A DNA stretch of 5,655 bases from Pseudomonadota bacterium (GTDB lineage: Bacteria > Pseudomonadota > Gammaproteobacteria > Steroidobacterales > Steroidobacteraceae), in NCBI GenBank assembly GCA_021779875.1, contig JAJXZV010000023.1, positions 1 through 5,655 of the forward strand. Reading direction: 5' to 3'. The position numbers and the translations under genes were made by a program. Below, piece by piece: positions 1-5,655 of this stretch. Positions within the stretch are counted from its first letter, which is position 1. Every line of letters begins with the position of its first letter. The notes beneath the pieces are model-generated. The model was not told where the DNA came from. It saw only the letters and a program-made list of their open reading frames with translations, and did not search any database.

Positions 1-1
1 G

Positions 2-1027
2 TGCCAGACGCTGCCGGGTCCGAACAGCAATCAGGTGGGCTTCCTGGTGGGCCTGTGGCGCGCGGGCTGGCCGGGGGCGCTGGCCGCCTGGCTCGGCTTC
101 ACGCTGCCCTCGGCGCTGCTCATGTACGCGCTGGCGCGCCTCGAGCCCATGCTGCATGCGCCGATCGCGCTGGCGGTCGTGCACGGCTTGAAGCTCGCCG
201 CGGTGGCGATCGTCGCGCAGGCGGTGTGGGCCATGGCCGTGCGCCAGTGTCCGGACCTCGTGCGCGCGCTGATCGGCGTGGCCGCCACCGTCGCGCTGCT
301 GCTCGCCGGCGCCGCCTATCAGTTCGCGGCCCTGGGCGCGGCCGCGATCGCCGGCATGCTGTTCTGCCGCTCGCTCACCCTGGCGCCCGCCGCCGCACGC
401 CGCCTGTGCGGCGCGCGCGCCGGCTGGATCGCGCTGACGGTGTTCGCGGTCCTGTTGATCGGCCTGCCGGCGCTCGCGCTCGGCGCGCCCCACGGCTACC
501 TCGCGCTCGCCAACATCTTCTATCGGGCGGGCTCCATGGTGTTCGGCGGCGGCCACGTCGTGCTGCCGCTGCTGCGCGATGCGCTCGTGCCGGGCGGCTG
601 GGTGAGCGACGACGTGTTCCTGGCCGGCTACGGCATGGCGCAGGCGATGCCCGGGCCGCTGTTCACCATCTCCGCCTATCTCGGCGCGGCCGCCGCGCCG
701 GCCGGCGCCACGGCCGCGTGGTCGCTGGTGGCGTGCCTGACGATCTTCACACCGGGGCTGCTGCTCGCGGCCGCGGCCGCGGCGCTCTGGGGCCGGCTCG
801 CGCATCACCCGCTGGTGCCGGCGGCGCTCGCCGGGGTCAACGCCGCGGTGGTGGGGGTGCTCGCCGCGGCGCTCTACGATCCGGTGTGGACCACGACGGT
901 CACGAGCGGCGGCGATGCGCTGGTGGTGTTCGTGGCGCTGGCGCTGCTCATGCGCCCGGGCACGCGGCCGCTGCTGGTGGTCGCTCTAAGCGTGGTCGCG
1001 AGCGCCCTGTCGGTGCTCGGGCACTGA
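2..1027 (+). CDS. chrA: Chromate transporter ChrA, C-terminal 341 residues (5' end outside window)
   Basis: Inner-membrane transporter of the CHR family, whose characterised members export chromate from the cytoplasm and give chromate resistance. The frame is already open at base 2 and starts with C-Q-T-L-P-G-P, a motif that lies well inside the first half of the protein, so roughly the first 55-65 residues are missing to the left. The family is typically about 400 aa with two homologous halves. Both halves show their signatures: PGP at 14-22 followed by QVGF, and in the second half FGGGH at 542-556, LPLL just after, and MPGPLF at about 647-664 followed by a Y-L-G-A stretch. Long Leu/Ala/Val/Gly segments between them are membrane helices. 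It ends with TGA at 1025-1027. The first PGP is followed by NSNQ; from memory many members have ASSQ here. An internal ATG or GTG start (for example GTG at 35) is unlikely because the conserved motif lies before it. Family assignment is firm; chromate as substrate is inferred from the family. Confidence 0.93.
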   Translation, partial: CQTLPGPNSNQVGFLVGLWRAGWPGALAAWLGFTLPSALLMYALARLEPMLHAPIALAVVHGLKLAAVAIVAQAVWAMAVRQCPDLVRALIGVAATVALLLAGAAYQFAALGAAAIAGMLFCRSLTLAPAAARRLCGARAGWIALTVFAVLLIGLPALALGAPHGYLALANIFYRAGSMVFGGGHVVLPLLRDALVPGGWVSDDVFLAGYGMAQAMPGPLFTISAYLGAAAAPAGATAAWSLVACLTIFTPGLLLAAAAAALWGRLAHHPLVPAALAGVNAAVVGVLAAALYDPVWTTTVTSGGDALVVFVALALLMRPGTRPLLVVALSVVASALSVLGH

Positions 1028-1702
1028 GCGTTCGACGCGCGCGAGCTCGAGCGCGGCGCGCTCGACGAATCCCAGGGAGGCGTACAGGCGCTGCGCCCGC
1101 GGATTGTGCTCGCTCACGTGCAGGAACGAGCGGATGCCGGCGCGGCGATGCCGAGCGAGCAGCGTCAGGGTCAGGCGGCGGGCGAGGCCGCGGCCGGCGA
1201 ACTGCGGATGGGTGCACACGCCGCTGATCTCGCGGTGGCGCGGGGTCGCCATGCGCTCGCCGGCCATCGCCACCAGCCGATCGCCGGCGAACAGGCCGAG
1301 ATAGGTGCCGAGCTCCGCGGTGCGCTCCCGGAAATAGTCGGGGAAGGCGCTGCGCGCGAGCTCGAGCATGGTCTCGCGATGCGTCACCCCGAGTTCGACG
1401 CACTCCGGATCCTCCTCGGCCGCCAACTCGGCGGTGGGCAGGAGCTGCAGCACGCGCGAGCGCGCGGCGAACGTCCAGCCGGCGGGCAGGGCGTCGGGGA
1501 CCACGCCCAGGAAATAGACCGGCGGGGCGAGGCCTCGGGCGAGGGCCGCATCGAGCGCCGGCGCGGCCGCTGCCGCGGCCTGGGCCACGGCCGCGAACGG
1601 TGCGACCGCCGAAGGGTACCAGCGCGTCGCGCCGATGGCGCCGGCGAACCCGGCCTGCGGCCCCGTCAGCGCGGACCAGATCGGATTGTCGAGCTCGTGC
1701 AT
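986..1702 (-). CDS. GNAT-family N-acetyltransferase, FR47-like (238 aa)
   Basis: Predicted cytosolic acetyl-CoA-dependent N-acetyltransferase; the acceptor is unknown. The C-terminal GNAT core is clear: residues 157-166 read REISGVCTHP, followed by the acetyl-CoA pyrophosphate-binding motif QFAGRG (167-172, the Q/R-x-x-G-x-G pattern) and LARRL. Then comes SEHNPRAQRLYASLGF (197-212), typical of the last GNAT strand and helix. The N-terminus (LDNPIWSALTGP, residues 4-15) resembles that of FR47-like predicted acetyltransferases. The ATG at 1702 is chosen because it begins 8 nt after the permease stop and gives this family-like N-terminus; the same frame stays open further upstream, but only inside the permease gene. 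No strong Shine-Dalgarno is visible, which fits translational coupling. The TAG stop (988-986) lies inside convergent chrA, a 42-bp tail-to-tail overlap. It is the last gene of the ABC-exporter operon. Confidence 0.88.
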   Translation of the reverse strand: MHELDNPIWSALTGPQAGFAGAIGATRWYPSAVAPFAAVAQAAAAAAPALDAALARGLAPPVYFLGVVPDALPAGWTFAARSRVLQLLPTAELAAEEDPECVELGVTHRETMLELARSAFPDYFRERTAELGTYLGLFAGDRLVAMAGERMATPRHREISGVCTHPQFAGRGLARRLTLTLLARHRRAGIRSFLHVSEHNPRAQRLYASLGFVERAALELARVERSVPEHRQGARDHA

Positions 1703-1710
1703 CGACGGCT

Positions 1711-2510
1711 TCAGGCGGCGCTCTCGGCCGCGTAGCGGGCGAGCAGGCCGCTGCGCACCGCGTGGCGGTAGACGCGCGTGTAGAAGTACGCGGCGAGCAG
1801 CAGTTCCACCACGGCGAGCGCCGCGCCCTGCAGCAGGGCGCCGAGCGCGAGCGGCTGCCCCGCCAAGAGCCCGCGCATGCCCTCGAACACGTAGGCGGGC
1901 GGCAGCAGGTGGGCCACGGCACGCATCCAGGGAGGGAGCGTCGCGAGCGGATAGAACACCGCCGCGAAGGGCGACAGCAGCGCCGGCAGCGGCCACAGCA
2001 GCCACTCGGAGGCCGGCCCGAAGCGCAGCACCACGCCGGTGCCGAAGATGCCGAGGGCGATGCCGAAGGTGAACAACACCATGAAGAACGCGGCGAGCGG
2101 CAGCCCGACCGCGAACATCTGCAGGTGGAAGACGCCGGTGGCGAGCAGCCACATCACGATCACGCCGACGACGCTGGTCATGATGCTCGAGAGCACGAGG
2201 CCCGCGATGTACTCGCCGATCGACAGCGGCGAGGCGAACAGGTTGAGGAAATTGCGCGACCAGACGTCCTCGAGGAACGCGGTGGTGACGCCCTGCATGA
2301 TGCGCGTGCAGAAGTCCCACAGGAGCACCGCGCCGAGCAGCGTCGGCACGAAGTCGAAGCGGCCGCCGTTCACGGCGTTCAGGTAGCGCGTGATGAAGCC
2401 CCACAGCACGATGTCGATGGCCACCCAGGTGATCATGGGAAACAGGCGCACCGGGCTGCCGCGCAGCAGATAGAACTGGCGCAGCACGATGCCCACGATC
2501 GGCCGCGCCT

Positions 2511-2514
<4 letters not shown>
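1711..2514 (-). CDS. ABC-2 type exporter permease (267 aa)
   Basis: Integral membrane subunit of an ABC exporter, partner of the ATPase encoded immediately upstream; substrate unknown. About six hydrophobic segments can be seen at roughly residues 25-45, 57-76, 104-127, 132-162, 171-192 and 223-246, the layout of ABC-2 (DrrB/NodJ/YadH-like) permeases of 250-270 aa. Family-like stretches are SRNFLNLFASPLS (86-98), before the third helix, and PPWMRAVAHLLPPAY (194-208), before the last helix, resembling the ABC-2 signature region. The start is GTG at 2514-2512, sharing two bases with the ATPase TGA (GTGA), so the two subunits are probably translationally coupled and made in balanced amounts. The stop is TGA at 1713-1711, with the acetyltransferase starting 8 nt later. 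The frame stays open upstream of the GTG, but that part is antisense-quality sequence overlapping the ATPase in another frame and is not counted as protein. Confidence 0.9.
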
Positions 2515-3287
<773 letters not shown>

Positions 3288-3294
3288 GACGGCG

Positions 3295-3299
3295 TCCTT
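3295..3299 (-). promoter_or_regulatory. Shine-Dalgarno of the ABC ATPase gene
   Basis: On the minus strand this reads AAGGA, followed by 7 nt and then the GTG start at 3287. It is the best-placed ribosome site in the region and is the reason for accepting the GTG start of the ATPase. Confidence 0.7.
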
Positions 3300-3310
3300 C
3301 GGGGGTCGTG

Positions 3311-3337
3311 CGCAATTCTAATTGAATTTCATCGATA
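3311..3337. promoter_or_regulatory. AT-rich divergent promoter/operator candidate
   Basis: This is the only clearly AT-rich patch in an otherwise very GC-rich window, and it lies between two divergent operons. It contains a perfect 5+5 dyad, AATTC-taatt-GAATT (3314-3328). On the minus strand the same bases give TAGAAT (3320-3315), one mismatch from the sigma-70 -10 consensus TATAAT, 27 bases before the ATPase GTG. No convincing -35 hexamer sits 16-19 bp upstream of it. On the + strand TTGAAT (3322-3327) resembles a -35, but no good -10 follows at the usual distance. Position and composition support a control region; exact promoter elements and the bound regulator, if any, are unknown. Confidence 0.4.
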
Positions 3338-3352
3338 CGCGGTTTCTCCGCG
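3338..3352. repeat. Small perfect hairpin/dyad in the divergent intergenic region
   Basis: CGCGG (3338-3342), loop TTTCT, CCGCG (3348-3352). The stem is 5 bp and fully paired. It directly follows the AT-rich patch. No T-run follows on either strand, so it is not a typical intrinsic terminator; it could be an operator half-site arrangement or chance in GC-rich DNA. The arm sequence CCGCGAAA (3348-3355) recurs inverted as TTTCGCGG at 3423-3430. Confidence 0.35.
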
Positions 3353-3451
3353 AAATCGGCAGTTACGGCCGTTCACCGCGCGGGGCGCGCCGCTCACACT
3401 GGCCGCGCGTCCCGAGATTCCGTTTCGCGGCGCCGCCATCCCAGCCACATC

Positions 3452-3457
3452 AAGGAG
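3452..3457 (+). promoter_or_regulatory. Shine-Dalgarno of the ssb-like gene
   Basis: AAGGAG, 7 nt before the ATG at 3465. It is a near-consensus site at ideal spacing and fixes the start of the ssb-like gene, even though the frame remains open far upstream. Confidence 0.8.
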
Positions 3458-3464
3458 TACTCCG

Positions 3465-3863
3465 ATGAACAGCTTCACGGTCACCGCCATCGGCAACCTG
3501 GCCCGCAATCCCGAGCTCGCGGTCAAGGGCGATCTCACCTACACGCGACTGTGCCTGGTCGGCAACGACTACGCCGGCCGGGACGAGCAGGGCAACGCGC
3601 GCGAGACCGCCACCAGCCTCTGGTTCGTCGCCTTCGAGAGCCTCGGCGAGGCGATCGCGAAGAATGCGCGCAAGGGCGACCAGCTCATCCTGCAGGCGCA
3701 GATCCGCGCGAACAACTGGACCGACAAGGAGGGCGAGAAGCAATACGACTACTCGTTCGTCGTGCAGAACTTCCGCTTCGGGGCGCCGGGCAAGGCGAAG
3801 CGCGAGGAGCTCGCGGCGCGCGGCGAGGAGCACCCGGCCGGCGTGCTCGAAGCGGAAATGTAG
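3465..3863 (+). CDS. ssb: Single-stranded DNA-binding protein, OB-fold, conjugation-associated (132 aa)
   Basis: Binds single-stranded DNA, here probably the transferred strand or the recipient-side strand during conjugation. The OB-fold follows the bacterial SSB pattern: TAIGNLARNPEL (7-18, the usual GNL...PE start), a variable loop with GRDEQGNARE (38-47), the conserved aromatic strand SLWFVAF (51-57), ARKGDQLILQAQI (68-80, equal to the KG-x-x-V-x-x-x-G strand), NNWTDKEGEKQYDY (83-96, equal to the W-T-D/G-x-x-Y strand) and VVQNFRF (99-105). The protein stops about 27 residues after the fold with a charged tail ending GVLEAEM. The acidic DDDIPF-like tip of housekeeping SSBs is absent, suggesting an accessory copy. 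Start ATG at 3465 has AAGGAG at 3452-3457. It is the first gene of the T4SS operon, 16 nt before virB2. The open frame extending upstream of the ATG runs antisense through the ABC gene and is rejected. Confidence 0.9.
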   Translation: MNSFTVTAIGNLARNPELAVKGDLTYTRLCLVGNDYAGRDEQGNARETATSLWFVAFESLGEAIAKNARKGDQLILQAQIRANNWTDKEGEKQYDYSFVVQNFRFGAPGKAKREELAARGEEHPAGVLEAEM

Positions 3864-3879
3864 GCCGGGGGATCTCGCC

Positions 3880-4194
3880 ATGCATCACTCCCCGAGACTC
3901 TCCATGCGCAGCGTGCGCTACGCCGCGGCCGCGGTGTTCCTGCTCGCGGCGCTCGCGGCGCCCGACTGGGCGCTGGCGCAGGCGTCGCCCTTCATGACCG
4001 GGGCGACCTCCCTGCAGACCAACATCCTCGCCTGGCTGACGCCGGTGGCCATCATCCTCGTGATGGTGCTCGGAGGCATGGCGATGGCCAACCGCATGTC
4101 CTGGGGGTGGTGCATCGGCGCGATTCTCGGCATCGCGATCGCCTTCGGTGCGCCGCAGATCGTCACCTGGGTGCGCGGCATGTTCGGGGTCTAG
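3880..4194 (+). CDS. virB2: VirB2/TrbC-family conjugative pilin precursor (104 aa)
   Basis: Major pilus subunit of a P-type type IV secretion system. It has a basic N-terminus (R6, R10, R13), a signal-peptide core AAAAVFLLAALAAP (15-28) and a likely signal peptidase I site after ALA (31-33), leaving a mature pilin of about 71 residues. The mature part shows the VirB2/TrbC layout: a short N-terminal stretch, a first membrane helix (about 49-70, ILAWLTPVAIILVMVLGGMA), a small polar turn ANRMSWG, and a second helix (about 76-95), ending in VRGMFGV. The ATG at 3880 is preferred, with a purine-rich GGGGGA at 3867-3872 seven bases before. An in-frame ATG at 3904 would shorten the n-region by 8 residues and cannot be excluded. 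The gene is 16 nt after ssb and 7 nt before virB3. Whether the pilin is cyclised as in TrbC cannot be told from sequence. Confidence 0.88.
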   Translation: MHHSPRLSMRSVRYAAAAVFLLAALAAPDWALAQASPFMTGATSLQTNILAWLTPVAIILVMVLGGMAMANRMSWGWCIGAILGIAIAFGAPQIVTWVRGMFGV

Positions 4195-4201
4195 GTGTCC
4201 G

Positions 4202-4588
4202 ATGCACGCCAGGAATCCAGGGCTCACGGCCGATCCGCTGTTCGTCGGTGCGACGCGACCGCCGATGCGCTGGGGCGTGACGTACTCGGCGTTGCTGCTC
4301 AACATGGTGTTCACGCTCGAGCTGTTCCTGCTCGGCAAGAATCTGCTCACCTTGCTGCTGGCGCTGCCGATCCACGGCGTGTGCATGTTGTTGTGCGCCC
4401 GGGACGCGCGCATCTTCGATCTCGCGCTGCTCTGGGCGCGCACGCGCCTGCCGGCATGGTTCGGCAACTGGCGCATATGGCGGGCGAGCAGCTACTCGCC
4501 GCTGCGGCTCGACCTGCCCGACCGCCGGGGGCGGCGGCGCGCCGTTCCGCCGACCGTCGTCGTGCCGGCGCCGCGGAGGTCGGCGTGA
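4202..4588 (+). CDS. virB3: VirB3/TrbD-family T4SS inner-membrane protein (128 aa)
   Basis: Small inner-membrane component that associates with VirB4 in the T4SS and is needed for pilus assembly. The family signature DPLFVGATRPP (11-21) is followed by two hydrophobic segments (about 26-44 and 47-65), then a conserved-looking soluble part, ARDARIFDLALLWARTRLP (66-84). The family is usually about 90-110 aa; this one carries an extra Arg/Pro-rich tail (about residues 104-128, with DRRGRRR and VVVPAPRRS). ATG at 4202 lies 7 nt after the virB2 stop, with only a weak AGG at 4193-4195. The TGA (4586-4588) overlaps the virB4 GTG as GTGA, so virB3 and virB4 are likely coupled in translation, in keeping with the physical VirB3-VirB4 link and with known VirB3-VirB4 fusions. 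Confidence 0.88.
   Translation: MHARNPGLTADPLFVGATRPPMRWGVTYSALLLNMVFTLELFLLGKNLLTLLLALPIHGVCMLLCARDARIFDLALLWARTRLPAWFGNWRIWRASSYSPLRLDLPDRRGRRRAVPPTVVVPAPRRSA
4575..4580 (+). promoter_or_regulatory. Shine-Dalgarno of virB4, inside the end of virB3
   Basis: GGAGGT inside the last codons of virB3; five bases separate GGAGG from the GTG at 4585. It is a strong site and decides the GTG start of virB4. Confidence 0.75.
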
Positions 4589-5655
4589 CCCCGGCCGCCC
4601 GCCGCCGCGCCGTGCGTCGCGAGCCCACGGCGGCCGAGCGCATTCCGTACCGCGCGCACGTCGCGCCGACGGTGCTGCGCACCGGCAGCGGCGACTACGT
4701 GCAGGCCTTCAGGCTCGGCGGCGCGAGCTTCGAGAGCCGCGACGACGTGGAGCTCAACCAGTGGCACGAGCGGCTGAACGTGCTGTGGCGGAACATCGCC
4801 GCGCCGAACGTCGCGCTCTGGAGCCACGTCGTGCGCCGGCGCGTGAGTCACGATCCGCCCGAAACCGACCCGCCGTCGGCCGGCTTCGCGGCCCACCTGC
4901 ACGGGAAGTATCGGCGGCGCCTCGCGCGCGAGACGCTGATGACGAACGAGCTGTATCTCGCCGTGGTCTACCGGCCGGTCGCCGGCTCGGCCGAAGGGCT
5001 GCTCACGCGCCTGCTCGTCCGGGCGCAGCGCGACGGCGACGATCGGCACCTGGGCGAGTCGCTCGACGTCTGCGACAAGCTCGCGCGGACCGTGGGCGCC
5101 TCGCTCGCGCGCTACGAGCCGGAGGCGCTCGGCAGCTACCGCAGCCGCGGATGCTGGTTCTCCTCGTTGCTCGAGTATCTCGGCCTGCTGACCGACGGCG
5201 TCTGGCGGCCCATGCCGCTGCCGCGGGCGCCGGTGCACGAGACGCTCGCCGGGGTGCGGCTGCTGTTCGGGACCGAGACCATCGAGTACCGTTCGCCCGC
5301 CGGCACCCGGGTCGGCGCGATGCTCGGCATCAAGGAATACCCGACGCCGACCACGGTCGGCATGTTCGACGCACTGCTGTCCGCGCCGTTCTGCTTCGTG
5401 CTGACGCAGTCCTTCGCCTTCCTCGCCAAGCCGGGCGCGCAGTCGCTGCTGCAGCGGCAGGTCAATCGGATGCACAACGCGGGCGACTTTGCGCTCTCGC
5501 AGGCCGCCGAGCTGGGCGCGGCCCTGGACGCGCTGACCAGCAACGAGTTCGTGATGGGCGATCATCACCTGACCTTTCAGGTATTCGCCGACGTGCCGGA
5601 GGATGGAACCGAGGGGGCGCTCAAGCGGCGCTTCCGCATGCTCAACGAGAACGTG
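4585..5655 (+). CDS. virB4: VirB4/TrbE-family T4SS ATPase, N-terminal 357 residues (3' end outside window)
   Basis: ATPase that powers pilus assembly and substrate transfer at the inner membrane. The frame runs from GTG at 4585 to the last base without a stop. Features seen: basic N-terminus (PAARRRAVRRE), then the CagE/TrbE/VirB4 N-terminal domain with GDYVQAFRLGG (about 36-46), LNVLWRNIA near 72-80, MTNELYLAVVYRP (about 119-131), a GSYRSRGCWFSSLLEYLGLL stretch (about 184-203), LGIKEYPTPTT (about 247-257), LTQSFAFL (273-280), RQVNRM near 292-297 and FVMGDHHLTFQVFAD (322-336). These match the usual order in VirB4. The Walker A and B motifs of the C-terminal RecA-like domain normally lie beyond about residue 420 and so are off the right edge; ATPase activity cannot be checked here. 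GGAGGT at 4575-4580 supports the GTG start, which overlaps the virB3 stop. Full length is expected to be near 800 aa. Confidence 0.92.
   Translation, partial: MTPAARRRAVRREPTAAERIPYRAHVAPTVLRTGSGDYVQAFRLGGASFESRDDVELNQWHERLNVLWRNIAAPNVALWSHVVRRRVSHDPPETDPPSAGFAAHLHGKYRRRLARETLMTNELYLAVVYRPVAGSAEGLLTRLLVRAQRDGDDRHLGESLDVCDKLARTVGASLARYEPEALGSYRSRGCWFSSLLEYLGLLTDGVWRPMPLPRAPVHETLAGVRLLFGTETIEYRSPAGTRVGAMLGIKEYPTPTTVGMFDALLSAPFCFVLTQSFAFLAKPGAQSLLQRQVNRMHNAGDFALSQAAELGAALDALTSNEFVMGDHHLTFQVFADVPEDGTEGALKRRFRMLNENV

Noticed and set aside
1..1227. Frame-1 + strand open frame of 408 codons over chrA
   Set aside because: Its translation is Arg/Gly/Ala-rich shadow sequence; frame 2 of the same DNA encodes a clear ChrA.
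1037..1367. Exact 16-bp direct repeat (1037-1052 and 1352-1367)
   Set aside because: Both copies encode the same peptide LELAR in the acetyltransferase with identical biased codons, so coding bias explains it.
3377..3409. Inverted repeat CGCGCGG / CCGCGCG with a 19-nt loop upstream of ssb
   Set aside because: It is made only of alternating C and G in GC-rich DNA, has a long loop and no T-run, and is likely chance.
3288..3464. Element attachment site, tRNA end or CRISPR-like repeats in the spacer
   Set aside because: No tRNA-like fold, integrase neighbour or regularly spaced repeat is visible; only the short dyads listed.
3465..3863. Possibility that this is the housekeeping SSB
   Set aside because: It lacks the acidic C-terminal tip and long Gly/Pro/Gln linker, and it sits inside a conjugation operon.
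4492..5568. Minus-strand open frame of 358 codons opposite virB4
   Set aside because: The + strand frame has the conserved VirB4 N-terminal motifs in order; the minus-strand product matches nothing I recognise.

Overview
The window is uniformly GC-rich coding DNA with strong G/C preference at third codon positions. The gene families present (ChrA chromate transporter, VirB-type conjugation machinery, FR47-type acetyltransferase) fit a high-GC proteobacterium, most likely beta- or gammaproteobacterial. The sequence alone does not fix genus, nor whether this is a chromosome, an integrated element or a plasmid. No integrase, tRNA, rRNA, IS, CRISPR array or replication origin is visible.

Left block (1-3287). 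The 3' part of a chromate transporter gene (chrA, + strand) enters from the left edge. Its end overlaps the end of a convergent minus-strand operon by 42 bp. Read 5' to 3' on the minus strand, that operon is: ABC exporter ATPase (GTG start at 3287), ABC-2 permease (GTG at 2514, overlapping the ATPase stop as GTGA), and a GNAT/FR47-like N-acetyltransferase (ATG at 1702, 8 nt after the permease stop). ATPase and permease should form one homo- or heterodimeric exporter of unknown substrate. The acetyltransferase is probably co-translated with them.

Divergent intergenic region (3288-3464, 177 bp). This is the longest non-coding stretch. It holds the only clearly AT-rich patch of the window (about 3311-3337), two small dyads, and a good Shine-Dalgarno for each flanking gene. 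It is the probable control region for both transcription directions.

Right block (3465-5655, + strand). A tightly packed conjugation operon: a single-stranded DNA-binding protein (ssb-like, 132 aa), a VirB2/TrbC pilin precursor (104 aa), a VirB3/TrbD inner-membrane protein (128 aa), and the first 357 residues of a VirB4/TrbE ATPase cut by the right edge. Gaps are 16 nt, 7 nt and a GTGA overlap. This is the start of a P-type (VirB-like) type IV secretion system. The ssb gene in first position points to DNA conjugation rather than effector delivery. The virB4 reading frame is open from 4585 to the window end without a stop.

The families are all known. The points most worth a second look are the ssb-led T4SS operon, the SSB's missing acidic tail, the metal-resistance/exporter neighbourhood next to a conjugation module, the dyad-rich divergent promoter region, and the convergent gene overlap at 986-1027.
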